A DNA stretch of 64,000 bases from Fulvia fulva (GCF_020509005.1 NC_063018.1:4278001-4342000); one strand, 5' to 3'; positions 42,254-53,425 are shown, counted from the stretch's first letter. Made by a program: numbers and translations. The notes: generated by a model from the sequence alone, not told the origin.

Positions 42254-43873
42254 TCAACCATCAAACGAAAATCCATGCTCATCCTTGATACCTTCCAGAA
42301 GATCCATCCTGCCCTCGTCTCGCACGCGCTTCGCAGTGATGCGATCGGGGTAGTTTCGCATGAACATGTTCGTGAAATGGGTGCCTTGCAGTATCGTTAG
42401 CATACATCAACAGTCATATTCAGAGCTCAGACTCACCATAATGCACCTCCTCCTTCTCGGCCTCGCTGCCATCTCTGAATTCGGGCAGTCGTTTGCAGAC
42501 GGCATTGAAGTTCGGCTCATGGAAATAAGCGAACGCAAAGCGCTCCCGTGTGTTCAGTCCGACTTTGTGAGGTGTTGACGGAAGATACGAGTTCGTCATG
42601 AACTGCATCATATCTCCTGGGAAGACCTATGCGTTTGATCAGCACCCACCCCAGCCACGATCCGTAACCTGTCACTTACAGTAAACACATTCTCAACCGG
42701 CGGCACATAAACCCATTTCTCATCGCTCTCATGCGCACCCGCCGCACTGTTCTTCCAATTCTCATACTTCTCTCCCTTGATGGGCGGACGAATGAAAAGA
42801 CCACCGACCTCATCCTGCGCCGCAATCACCAGAAGTCCATAATCGGTATGGCTTCCGATTCCACGTCCCGCTTTACCCTTGCCATTTGTCTGATTGGTAG
42901 GTGGGAAGCGGAGGACTCTCATATGGTGCCATCCATCCTGCGTGAGCTGGTTGAGTGCCCACGGATTCCAAAGGTTAAGGCCGAGGGCTGTGAGGTGGAG
43001 CAGCTTCTCGCCGATGCGACCTTTGTAGTCCATTAGGGCGGTGATTGCTTGCTCGTAGGTCTTTGATGGCCATGGGTTGGGACCGTGGCACGGCCATTTG
43101 GATTGAACTCGCGGGTCGGATGAGGTGAGGTCCTTGGTTACTGTGAAGATTTCGGAGTAGTCGGCTATGCCGTCTGTGATCTCCTCGCCGGATCTGAGAG
43201 AAATGTGAGCTGGATAAGATGATGGTGGCAGCGAGTGTGACTTACGCGATGTAGCCAGCGAAAGACTGTGAGTCGACGCATTTCGCTTTGGCGTCGTGTT
43301 GTTGGGCAAAGAAGGATTTGCTCTGTTTGATGGCATCCGAAAGAACTTGCAGGCGTGGTGGGAATTGGATCTGAAGAATGCCTATCGAGGATCATAGAGT
43401 CAGCATCGAGTTTGTGAGGCTCTTGATAAGTCTCTTACCATCTCTGCGCCAAGCAGCGACAAGCTCTTTGCCAAGTGCACCTATGCAACAGTTAGCACTC
43501 GTCACAATGCTTGCGAGCCACATCGCTTACGATCAGCGTCACTACCAGTGACCTCTTCTGGCAGCATGAAAGTCTGAAGCTCCCGTATCCGAGCAGGATG
43601 ATTTGGTGGAAGAGTCTTGGCGGCCTTGCTCACACTGAAAGCTGGTCGTTCTGATTTCCATGCTGGAACTTCGCTTGTGAATGGAGTGTTCGAGGCAGCG
43701 AGTGGCAGAGGTGGGACGTTTGCCTTGAGGGAATTGTGCTCTGCTACCGATGCTTTATTGCCGCCAGTAGTTGCTGCACTCAAAGCACGGCATGATTGTC
43801 GACCAAGCTTGAGGCAGGCCTGCTGCTGAACCATCGAACAGTTCTTGAATGGAACTCTCATCTTTGCGGCCAT
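42254..43873 (-). CDS. 2-oxoglutarate/Fe(II) oxygenase resembling ethylene-forming enzyme (6 exons, 451 aa)
   Basis: Exons: 43,873-43,531, 43,480-43,439, 43,381-43,246, 43,193-42,680, 42,626-42,437, 42,384-42,254. All introns are 50-57 nt with GT/AG, and the spliced frame is open. Residues 99-451 match the ethylene-forming enzyme family closely: FMLPEEVTGSDAD at the start of the domain, SGEEITDG (175-182), WPCHGPNPWP (207-216), DGWHHMRVLRFPP (260-272). The iron triad is H289, D291 (GSHTDYG) and H365 (STPHKVG); R374 (NTRERF) would bind 2-oxoglutarate; R266 and R423 (YPDRIT) correspond to the arginines needed for ethylene formation in the bacterial enzyme. Known family members split 2-oxoglutarate to ethylene and CO2 and also oxidise arginine. 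The first 98 residues are extra, rich in Arg/Ala/Ser, and could target mitochondria. Activity toward ethylene is inference. Confidence 0.87.
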
Positions 43874-43984
43874 TATCGAAGAGCACTGAGTCGTAGAGGT
43901 AGGCGTGGCGAGAGAATGTGCTTGAAGTAACCTAACATCCTGCTCGAGACCGTACTCTTATATGCTGCAGCCAACTGCGCATCT

Positions 43985-44465
43985 GCGTGGTGCCGAATGG
44001 CGATGCCGTCCTGGTCAACACAACCTTGCATCTCGGTACTGATACGAATCTGCTCATGACCCGCGTGGTGGCCGAATGGCGATGCCGTCCTGGTCAACAC
44101 AACCTTGCATCTCGGTACTGATACGAATCTGCTCATGACCCGCGTTGTGGCCGAGTGGCGATGCCGTCCTGGTCAACACAACCTTGCATCTCGGTACTGA
44201 TACGAATCTGCTCATGACCCGCGTTGTGGCCGAGTGGCGATGCCGTCCTGGTCAACACAACCTTGCATCTCGGTACTGATACGAATCTGCTCATGACCCG
44301 CGTTGTGGCCGAGTGGCGATGCCGTCCTGGTCAACACAACCTTGCATCTCGGTACTGATACGAATCTGCTCATGACCCGCGTTGTGGCCGAGTGGCGATG
44401 CCGTCCTGGTCAACACAACCTTGCATCTCGGTACTGATACGGATCTGCTCATGACCCGCGTGTCA
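43985..44465. repeat. Minisatellite, 79-bp unit x 6
   Basis: Units start with gccgaatggcgatgccg or gccgagtggcgatgccg at 43,992, 44,071, 44,150, 44,229, 44,308 and 44,387, exactly 79 bp apart. The middle copies are almost identical; the first two share an A/G variant and the last has one base change. It lies 110-590 bp upstream of the start codon of the oxygenase gene on the minus strand, so it occupies that gene's promoter. 79 is not a multiple of three, and open frames across it are not coding. Confidence 0.95.
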
Positions 44466-45569
44466 AGTTCCGCGATGCGGATACGGACACACGTTAGCCT
44501 CTCGTCAGAGCGGTTCCTTGGAGGCGAGTACGAGCATTCGCGCCTTCGAGTCAAAGAGAGTAGTAGCATGGCAGATTGCTTCGCCACCATGCTCAAACCA
44601 GTTTCAGTGCGACACAAACTAGAACGATCGATCCCAGTCCATATGCCGCAGCGCGCTTGAGCGGCAGACGAACTATATGCCAAGAGGTGTCGTTGCAGTG
44701 CTTAGTTGCACTTTTGCGTGTTTCACGGAAACGGAAGCGGAGATCAAGTACCGTACGGGTCGCTGAAGGCAAGTTGTTTTCACGTGTCTGGTCTGGACCT
44801 CAAACAACGTCATATGGCCACGCTCCGTGGTCTATATGGTGCAGTCTTGGCAGTCAGCGCAAAGATGATGACTGTGCTCCGGAGTATTTGACTGAGTCTC
44901 GGCTCGGTCCAGTCGATCCGTTTATCTGGCTATGCAAACTTCTGCTTGAATACGACTGCCCAGAATGGGTAAGAACCTTCGGATAAAGACGGTACGCTGA
45001 TCTGTACTGCATCTTTGAACAAGGACTGTCTGTCGGGAACGTTTCGAACCCGTCTCGGATCCTTGTCGATGCCAACAAACTCGTAAATGCAACAGTCGCC
45101 GCGCTTTTTCACGTTCAACAAATCCCAGCTTTGCCATGCCGATTTGTTCATTGCAAAACTTGGTCAGATCACACTGGCTGACATAACCTGTCGAGCGGAC
45201 GCTTCACTGTGCTGACTCGTGCGGACCGGCGACTCGCCAAGGCACACATCATGCACAGTCCATCAGTCTCGTGTGCAGCCTTGGAATTATTTGGGCGGCG
45301 ATCGTATGTTCAACCAGGTTGAACCAACGAGCCATGGCTGGCGACGATTTAGCTCATTCGTTTAGCTCACTTGGTGGATGTTCCACCTGAGCCCTTCCAC
45401 GACACTTCAGTGTCAGCGCGGATGTGCGCGGTCCTCATTCAACGGCCCTCGCATTGGATGGAGATCGAGGGAACAACTTCGCGGATATGATTGCATGGGT
45501 ATGGTGGTGGACACATTCTCCTCATTTCCAGGCGCTGGCAAGCTTCTCGGCAGAGCTTGTCTGCGGCCG
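44466..45569. other. Intergenic region
   Basis: Ordinary composition, several short frames on both strands, none with recognisable features. No gene supported. Confidence 0.5.
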
Positions 45570-45578
45570 TTCGGTCAC
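45570..45578. repeat. 9-bp target duplication of the MITE, left copy
   Basis: ttcggtcac, repeated exactly at 46,058-46,066. Confidence 0.9.
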
Positions 45579-46057
45579 GCCACAAGCTTCGCCGCACCCC
45601 AGCAATCGCCGCACCCCAGCTCGGATTCTCGCGTTCCGACACATGGTGTTGCTGGCTTGTATCAATTGCCACACACGCTCAAAATACACGATATGTAGCT
45701 CAAATTGCTCAGAATAGCATCGCGAATACAGAATTTGAGAGCCTGTGGGCACTATAGTGGGCTCCATGGTGTGTTGTTGTGTGTGGTGAGGTGGTGAGAA
45801 AGCAAGAAACGCGTGAATCTCGACACGGGCGCATGAAGCTTTGGTGGGGCTCTCACCAAAATCCCATGCCGAAGCGTCAACACCAACCTCTCGGCAACAC
45901 AACGTGTTTTTACGCGTTATGAGTATGCAGAATACGGAAACAGATAGCTGCGAACACATTGGGAAAAGAATCAAGTTGATATGAGCAATATTGGTGGTGT
46001 TGATGATCAAAAGTCACTGGGGTGCGGCGATTGCTGGGGTGCGGCGAAGCTTGTGGC
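45579..46057. mobile_element. MULE-like MITE, 479 bp
   Basis: Perfect 41-bp terminal inverted repeats (45,579-45,619 and 46,017-46,057; outer end gccacaagcttcgccg) and an exact 9-bp target duplication (ttcggtcac). A 9-bp duplication points to Mutator-like elements. Each repeat arm contains its own direct repeat of cgccgcaccccag. The 397-bp interior has no credible coding sequence, so the element must rely on a transposase elsewhere. It is not RIP-mutated. Confidence 0.85.
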
Positions 46058-46066
46058 TTCGGTCAC
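46058..46066. repeat. 9-bp target duplication of the MITE, right copy
   Basis: ttcggtcac, matching 45,570-45,578. Confidence 0.9.
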
Positions 46067-47108
46067 CTCTTCAATAGCACGGACAGGCCATCTGAACCAC
46101 AAGTGTTTGGATTCTGGACTTCAACAGTGTCTACGGAGTTCCGTCAGCTAGCGCCAGGTCGGAAGACAGACCGACCTGTGTACCGTGCGGCAGGACGTTT
46201 GCACTGTTGTTGAGCCTGTCATTGTACGGCCAAGGACACTGTGTAGTCGATTGTGAACGCAAACGATACTGCGTGCGTTCCAAGGCGCTGCCACGTGTGC
46301 TGAATCCTTGAGAAGACGGCATCACGCCATGGCTGCCATCGTCGGAACATAAGAGCCAATGCCACCCGGAATTTGGTGTGCGGATGTGATGTACACATGG
46401 CTGGCTGGCTTGGCTAGCTCCATTCAGTATCGTCCATCGAAGAGATTGCGCAAACAATGGACGCTGCAGCCAGGGATGGACCCGCAGACTCCGGACATTG
46501 GGTGAGGTGAAGTTGAGATGCAGCCAGTGGAACCCCGCTAGCTATTGGACCTATGAGAAGCCAGCTGAGGTGAGCATGATTATCACAGGTTTCAATTAAC
46601 GTCAGTAACCACACCAGATGGCCTTAGTGAGACGATCTGTGCTACCCGGTCAGAACATACAACCGGATCTAAGTGCATCGCCAAGGAGTTGACCTTGGCC
46701 TGAGGCACCAAGAGACCTCCAAGCACCCAAACGAAGAGCGCCTTGACCAGGTATATATGGTACCATGGACGGGTAGTGATCCCTCAGACAGGAGAATCAA
46801 CAGCGTTGACATGCTGAAGCCTTGCTGGTTGAGGAAGTGACGTCCGCGGGTGCGTGGGGAAAGACGCCGCCCGCTCCGCGCTGAGACAATGCTGACTTCA
46901 GACTTCTTGCGTATGGGGGTGGTGACACCGGTCGCATAGCCCTTCCGCGGGAGGTAGGAGTCACGATTCCGGTAACTTGTTGCCGGTCAGGAGCATGAAG
47001 TGGTCGAGATACGGTGTGGTCGAACCTCTATCGACCATGACGTTCAATGCCATATTGGCTCTTGCCTTACAGGAGCTCACAATTTGTAGAGGGACTTTTC
47101 TGTGCCCT
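46067..47108. other. Intergenic region downstream of UBC6
   Basis: About 1 kb with no supported gene; frames present are short and lack features. Confidence 0.5.
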
Positions 47109-47936
47109 TCACTCTTGTTGATCACGCAACAGCCTCGCGGCCACCACGTACGCGAATACCACCCCGCCGACGATCCACCATCTGTTCCGCAGAAGCCAAC
47201 TTTGCTGTACTTCGGCAGGTGCTCGTGCCGCAGGAACCTTCTTCCGTCTAATCGCAGTCTCCAGCTCTTGAGCATCGGCCTCCACCGCAACAGCACCAAT
47301 CTTCTGGCCCGTTTGTGGATCGATCTTCTCCTGCTCCATCCACTTCCAGTTCTCCTCGTCGAGCTCCGGGAACTGCTCCTTGAATCTCTTTCCACCATCG
47401 CCCGCCTTGATCGCACCAAAGCCTCTGTTACTTCCACCCCCTAATCTCTTCTCCTCATTCACGGCTCCACTCCCGAGCGTCCTCGTTGTGCTGCCACCGC
47501 CAGTGCTGTTCCACCACCTCGTATTCGCAGCAAAGACGCTCCTCTCCTCCGGCTTCGCACTCACGCTGCCAGTCGTCATCTCCTCGCTAGTCATAAAGCT
47601 CAGCACGCCTAGCAAGATGGTGCTCACTTCCCATGCGGGGTTGAAGGATTTGGGGTGGAAGTCGCTTATGGAGAGGCAGAGGCGTTCACTGCAGCGGAAG
47701 CGGCCAGAAGGGGTGTGCATACGGATGGCGGGTGGTGCGAAGGGGTAGTCGGAGGGAAAGACGAGGGTGCCCCAGTACTGGCCGCCGGCGTAGACTGTGT
47801 CGGGTGGGCCGGTGAGGATGTAGTGCCATTCGAGGATGTTGGTTTCTGATGGGTGGGCCGAGATGAACTCCGGTGGTGACTTTTGGATGGCTTGGTATTC
47901 GCGTGTGAGGCGTTTGTGGGCGGCTTTGGTGGCCAT
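47109..47936 (-). CDS. UBC6: Ubiquitin-conjugating enzyme E2, Ubc6 type (275 aa)
   Basis: ER-anchored E2 that passes ubiquitin to misfolded proteins in ER-associated degradation, working with the Doa10 ligase. Single exon from ATG at 47,936. The UBC fold covers residues 5-120: the entry YQAIQKSPPEF, the LEWHYILTGPPDTVYAGG block, FPSDYPFAPPAIRM and the active site RLCLSISDFHPKSFNPAWEVSTIL with Cys87, followed by LLGVLSFMTSEE. The Ubc6 hallmark of an altered HPN context (SDFHPKSFNP) is present. A Gly/Ser/Thr-rich linker leads to a C-terminal tail anchor, WWIVGGVVFAYVVAARLL, ending with a short basic tail. Length and layout match the Ubc6/UBE2J family. Confidence 0.95.
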   Translation of the reverse strand: MATKAAHKRLTREYQAIQKSPPEFISAHPSETNILEWHYILTGPPDTVYAGGQYWGTLVFPSDYPFAPPAIRMHTPSGRFRCSERLCLSISDFHPKSFNPAWEVSTILLGVLSFMTSEEMTTGSVSAKPEERSVFAANTRWWNSTGGGSTTRTLGSGAVNEEKRLGGGSNRGFGAIKAGDGGKRFKEQFPELDEENWKWMEQEKIDPQTGQKIGAVAVEADAQELETAIRRKKVPAARAPAEVQQSWLLRNRWWIVGGVVFAYVVAARLLRDQQE

Positions 47937-48507
47937 GTTGACCGTGTGGTATGTAGGTAGATGTGCTCAGTCGTGGATCGTGTGCTGGTGTCGTCGAAGG
48001 AAGCAAGGAAGCGCTTGTTAGTGTCGTACATGTACTTGTCCAATCTGATGTGCCACCGAGATTCAATGGATCGGTGCATCAATGTGTGATTGCGAAGTGA
48101 ATAGAAAAGGACAGAGTGTTCAACCAAGTGTGCAGCCGAGTGTTTGGACGACAATCGACGTAATGTGAGCTTGAGCTTGAGGTCAGACCCCATATTTCAC
48201 TTTGAGCTTAGCGTGCCCAGGGTCTGATGTAGGAGACAAAAGCATACATGTATTCACTTCCCTTCATTCACTCACCACACCATCACAATGGTACTGAATT
48301 CTTCCGCTGTCTCTAGTGCTATGGTGAGCTCAGCCAGCACATCACGTGCGGGCTCCCAGAATGGCCATGCTCGCGTATGCACGTTGCACGACATGGACTG
48401 GGGCTCAGCCATCGGCGGATGCTTCCAACCTTCCTCGGGTCCTGAGCTGCTGTCATCACCTTAGGTCGACTAGATCCTGTGTCACGGCATGTCCTATTAC
48501 CTGATTG
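47937..48507. other. Divergent intergenic region between UBC6 and the HET gene
   Basis: About 570 bp serving both upstream regions; no motif I can name with confidence. Confidence 0.5.
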
Positions 48508-50718
48508 ATGGCACGCTTGCAATACCGGCCTTTGGACTACCCAAGTTATGAGATTCGCCTGCTCAGACTGCTGCCAGCCAAGACGGACTGCGAACACTCT
48601 GACATTGAATGTAATCTGCAGCATTTCTCGTTGTTGCATCTGCCCCAGAAGCAATGCACACATCCTAACAGCAGGCCAGAATACATCGCTTTGTCATACT
48701 GCTGGGGAGTAGTCGATGCCACGGAGGCGATCTCCGTCAATGGATGCGAATTCCAAGCAGGCAAGAATCTCGTGGCTGCCCTTCGAGAGCTCAGGAAGCC
48801 CCAAAGGGCAATTCTATGGCTTTGGGTAGATGCAATATGCATCAATCAGCACGACATTGGGGAAAAGGGCGCCCGGATCAGCAGGATGGGCCGTATCTTC
48901 GCGCGGGCGAGACAAGTCATTGCTTGGACTGGACCTCACGACGGTACCTCAGCACAAGCGTTCGAGGCCGTGGACATAATTGCGCCGCTATTTCGAGACA
49001 AGAATCCAGCGCTTCTACTTCGGGAATCCGAGATCTCCTCCCTTCGAGGGGTGTGCTACATACGATTGCTCTTCGAACGACCTTATTGGAGGCGCAAATG
49101 GATCATCCAAGAACTTTCCAAAGCTTCCACAGTCTCGGTCATCTGTGGCAACTCCACTGTCTCGCTCCGAAATGTGATCATAGTATGTGTCGCTCCCGCT
49201 GGCCGCCACATCGCACCGCCCGAGACCCGCGACTTGCTTATATCACTGCAGCAGTTCAGGATGCGTGAGAGACCTCGATCAACTTTGGCACCAAGAATGT
49301 CTCTCTCCGAGGCGTTGATCAAGACCTGGCACTCGAAGGCCAGTGATCGGCGCGACTGCGTGTTCTCCTTGCTGGACCTCACTAAAGATGGCAATGATCT
49401 TGTGCCTATGCCTAATTATTATCAGTCCCCGGAGCGTACGTTTCTGGAGCTCTCCTGGAATATGTTGGCCCTGCAGCGACAGAGCCCCCTGATGTTACTT
49501 GTAAGAGGAGATCCAATTGTGGCTGCTAGATCACGCGCATCATGCGATCATGTGTCCTCGGCCTCTCCCGCGGTATCAGAGACGGGGGATACACTGCCAT
49601 CGTAGTCACCCGACTGGTCAAACTTGGCCGCTCGAGTACCACCGTGGGTACTGGACTGCATTGCAGAGGGCCAAGTCACATTGCGTAGTGTCACATCCAC
49701 CCTCACACTTGTTATCTCACAGCACGTACAAACATACTGCATCTTCGAGGCGTGCCCTGAGGGCGTCTCATAGCTGTCGCGGGGCTTACTCGATTCTTCG
49801 AACAAGCTTACATGACCTCATCGCAAGCATCGAAAGCGTGACAGTGCTTTCAGCTCTGTGGGATGCTTTGACGACCTGTGCACCGAAAATGCTGCCCAGA
49901 CCAGATTTGTCGCTGATGCAGAAGGCTTGCATGATGATACTAGCACAGGGCCCCGGAGGTCACGGCGGATCTCAAGCAGAAAAGCTGATGCCGAGATACT
50001 GGAGCGCCATTGCCCGCCTGCCGTATGGCAGAGCCGACCTTGAGCAATGGTGTCACCACTTCCGTTGGCTGGGCATGCAACATGAGAACACCATGTCCAG
50101 GGACCCGCTCCTGGAGAGCCACAGTCGGACAGGAATTGACTCTGGTTTCTCTACGCCTTATCGGGAGCAAATCATCCCCGCAGCAACCCCGTGCACCGTG
50201 ACTACGGATCTGCAATGTGAGCACAACGAGCACCCGGATGACCATACTCATGCGAATCAGCGAAAACGACCGGATCAAGAGCCAGCTGAACGTTGCGACC
50301 ACAAGCCGAGATTGACCAAGATTCAGGCTCGGACGCAACCCTGTTAAGCAACATTACAGACTGGATGACATCGTCCAAACCCGACTGTGCTACCTCCACA
50401 TGGCTGGAAGAGACCATGCTTGACTACAGACCGGCATTCGACTATCTGGAAAGCAGCCTACATGCCATGAAACTTCACCGAATGCGCCTCGTCATCACTG
50501 GTACTGCCCAATTTCGCATTGCCTATGACAAGGCCAGGATCGGAGACCTCATCTTCCAGCTCCAACACTGTTGACTTCCTGTGCTCTTTCGACCCAACAC
50601 GAACTACGACACTTCATCGGAAGCAGTGATGACTTACATTGGCGAAGTTCGTCTGCACCCTGGACTCCCGGCAAGCACATTATCGCAGGCAAGTCTGCAG
50701 GACATTCTGGTTGCGTGA
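48508..50718 (+). pseudogene. HET-domain (heterokaryon incompatibility) gene, decayed
   Basis: The first 365 codons from the ATG at 48,508 carry a full HET domain: YIALSYCWG (about residue 60), LWVDAICINQHDIGEKGARISRMGRIFARARQVIAWTG (about 105-140) and YWRRKWIIQELSKA. HET proteins trigger cell death or immunity-like reactions after fusion with a different strain. The frame stops at TAG (49,603-49,605) inside LPS*SPDW, where the family usually has a Trp, then remains recognisable (SPDWSN, RVPPW). The next coding segment is in another frame (about 49,770-50,340), and the family's C-terminal block (MRLVITGTAQFRIAYDKARIGDLIFQLQHC, in two pieces) is cut by TGA at 50,572 before LPVLFRPN. Undetected introns could rescue some breaks, but several independent lesions suggest a pseudogene. 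Confidence 0.75.
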
Positions 50719-51006
50719 GTGATGCTCTATAGCCAGCTTTGCAAGCCCACAATATCGCGACCTACTCTCCGCGTAGCATCTATCGTCGGCGGCAAGAACA
50801 TTCAACCCATCTGCGATCAGAGATTCGAAACTCATGCGTATTACCATCGCTCTCAGTGAATTTGGACGCACAGGTGTGAGCAGAGATGATTGAATTCTGC
50901 TATCTACTATACCGCAATCTCCAATAGTGGGACGCTGCATATACCCGAATACGACTACATTGGTACTCGTGCTCGCAAAAGCCCCGATGCTGAGAATCTA
51001 AGCCTT

Positions 51007-51608
51007 TCAGTCACGACCGTTGGAAGCATCGTCGTCATCGTAGTGATCGAAAGTATCGTAGTCACGGATAACACCGGAAATAGGGTTACGATTGGAAACA
51101 TCGGAAACCTCGTAGTCGTCAGAGCCAGTTCGACCACGGCCGCCACGGCCGCCACGGCCACTGCCACTGCGGCGGTTGGTAGAGCAAAGCTGGTAAGCCT
51201 TCTTGACATCTGTCATATCAATTAGCACAGTCTAGGCCCACAGCCATGTATGCTGTCACTTACCTCCTTCACGCTTGTAGGTGCTGACACAGCCCGTGTA
51301 GCACTGCCTGAGCTCCTGCTTGTCATCGCAGATGCAATCGAGATAGTCATTGTCCTGTGTAAATGGCACGCTGAGGTCGCGCGGGCAATTGGCTGCGGTG
51401 TTGATGAATTTCCCGCAAGACTCGTCGTTCTGACATTGGTCCTGTCCTGGTGTTATTATCCTCATCCCAAGACCAGGATAGAGGTGGATTCTATGCTTAC
51501 AGGAATATCGCCGGCGAAGTCGATCTCGCTCTGCTGGCGTGAGGCAAGCCTGGCGGAGACAGAGACGGCCGCGGCCAATGCAAGAATGGTAGCTGCGTTG
51601 AAATGCAT
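51007..51608 (-). CDS. Small secreted cysteine-rich protein, effector candidate (3 exons, 162 aa)
   Basis: Exons 51,608-51,501, 51,441-51,264 and 51,209-51,007 with GT/AG introns of 59 and 54 nt give a continuous 162-residue protein. Residues 1-19 (MHFNAATILALAAAVSVSA) are a clear signal peptide. The mature part has eight cysteines (DQC, ESC, ANC, the DCIC pair, RQC, TGC, QLC), suggesting four disulfides, followed by a Gly/Arg-rich stretch (SGSGRGGRGGRGRTG) and an acidic Asp/Tyr-rich tail. I do not recognise a family; the Cys pattern is not CFEM or hydrophobin. Size, secretion and Cys content fit fungal effectors or cell-surface proteins. A TATA box lies about 105 bp upstream. Confidence 0.82.
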
Positions 51609-51710
51609 GTTGGATGAAAAAGCCGAAGATGCAGTGTGTATACAATAGGAAGCTTGGAGAAATGGTTGATGGATTGATGGTGAGGACGCTGAACTGGACG
51701 CTGGCCTACA

Positions 51711-51720
51711 CCTTTATACC
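51711..51720 (-). promoter_or_regulatory. TATA box upstream of the cysteine-rich secreted protein gene
   Basis: Minus strand ggtataaagg, about 105 bp before the ATG at 51,608. Confidence 0.5.
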
Positions 51721-53283
51721 AAACGCCTACGCCTCAGCATTCTCAGCATCACGATCAAGTGAGGCTGTCAACTCGTCACGCACGACTCCAAGAACAGCAA
51801 CACCGTGCTGCGACTGTGGTGCGACACCTTCACGTGGAGTCCAAACTCGCAGCACAGCCGTCAAAGTGTCAGCATTTAGCCTGCCACACGGCCACTCCCA
51901 AACATTCCATCCCTGGGGTCATCACACAAATAGCACGACTACGAACGTTACCAGCGCACCTGAGACAAAGTGGATATCGAGCCGCAAAAGTATAGGATCG
52001 GGACAAATTTGACTTTCTTACGATGACGACTTTGGACCTGGTGGACAAGGACCAACCTGGTAGGGGACGCGAGGCTGCCACATGGGCATGGACTGATTGT
52101 TGGCAAGCGGAACGGCGTCGCAAACGGAGTGTGTTTGGGTATACGATATCTCCGGGGTGCTCGATATCGCGCGCCCATCCGAGCATGGTAGGTCGTTCGT
52201 GATGGAGGGTCGGCAAGTGGGCTGGGGAGGGTTCTGGTGGCGGGATTTTTGGGTGCGGACGTGGGGGCAGGGCATGGCGATGCTGGGAATGTCTGTAGTA
52301 CACGTCACTGCGGTCGAAATCATGGTCTCAGACTCTGGTATGACCGCGTGTCCATGGCGAACATCTCGAGAAGTCCGACTATCCGTATAGTTCTGGACCG
52401 CTTTCGATGCCAATTGATTTGCTTAAAGAGGCGCACGGTCCAGCATATGACAAGCTTCGATAGAAGGACTGGCTTCCGGATCAGGCAGACCGACTTTGGT
52501 GCGAACAGGAGAACGGCGTACGTTATCGCGGAGTGGTATAAGGAGAGGCACACTGCTCAGGTACCAGGACGCCACCACTAGTCGCAGTCCACGGATCTGG
52601 GCATGACCTTGGGAGGACATATTGTGATCTCGTGTGGAGACGACAGTTCGTGGTCTCTGACTAAGGGGCAAAGACTGCGACTGAAGATGCGAGCAGCATG
52701 GATTTCGCGCGGCATGGAAGGGCACTCTGAGACCCGGGCACTCGCTACTATCATCAACGGCTTATCACGTATGCAAATTGTGGGGATTGCTTCAGTGCAT
52801 TTGAGTCTGTCAGGGCGGTTGTCGTCCCATCATCGCGCAAGATGGTGTCGGCCTACTGCACCGGGCGTGTTTGCCTGAAACTGATGGTCTACAGTGTGTG
52901 TGTGAGCGTAGCGAGCCGCCGGTGCGGCGGCTCGCATATCGAGTGAGGGGAGAGATTGTTACCAAAAGACTAAGCCCACTTGCCGCCCGCCGCTCCGATA
53001 TGCGACGCCTCAGTCAAGTCGTGGTGTCGGAAGTCGTGTGCCGGTTCACGGACCGCATGGTCGACAGCGAGATCGCTAAAACATGGGCTACAGCATCACC
53101 CAGGGATCCACGTGAAGGCGCCCCCGTAGTGACGGATCAACACAAAGCTTCTCAACTCAAAGGGCTGTCTGCGAGTCTTGGAAGTGTCGATTCACGACTG
53201 TCAGTCTTGCCGCCGCTGGTCGCCATGCAAGTCAACACCATCACCGCCACGCCACAACAACTCTTCTTCTCGAGACGCTGAGC
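51721..53283. other. Intergenic region
   Basis: No gene supported over about 1.5 kb; overlapping short frames exist on both strands. A 10-bp GC-rich perfect hairpin with a 5-nt loop lies at 52,911-52,935. Confidence 0.5.
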
Positions 53284-53425
53284 ATGAACCTACATGAGGG
53301 CGCAATCGCAATCACGGAACCTCAACCGGTAGGAACTGGCGCGACCTCGAGTTTCCAAGTGTGTGGGCGTAGATGTGGTGGTGTCGCTCTGCTTGTGGAA
53401 GAAAGAGACAAAGATTTGCGAGTGA
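53284..53425 (+). repeat. Inverted repeat arm, left (about 140 bp)
   Basis: Starts atgaacctacatgagggcgc and matches the reverse complement of about 55,985-56,126 with blocks of exact identity (cctacatgagggcgcaatcg, ggtaggaactggcgcga, tgtggaagaaag). The two arms frame the decayed gene at 54,588-55,867. Confidence 0.75.

Noticed and set aside
43985..44465. Regular repeats with constant spacing, possibly a CRISPR-like array
   Set aside because: Units are 79 bp and contiguous with no variable spacers, in a eukaryotic genome; it is a minisatellite.
44291..44683. 130-codon minus-strand frame across the minisatellite
   Set aside because: The 79-bp period is not a multiple of three and the frame exists only because of the repeat; no protein features.
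45522..46010. 162-codon minus-strand frame across the MITE
   Set aside because: It crosses the element border and the inverted repeat; no similarity to a transposase or any motif.
47380..47748. 122-codon plus-strand frame over UBC6
   Set aside because: Shadow of the Ubc6 coding sequence.
52911..52935. Perfect 10-bp GC-rich hairpin as a terminator
   Set aside because: Fungal RNA polymerase II does not use such terminators and no gene end adjoins it.
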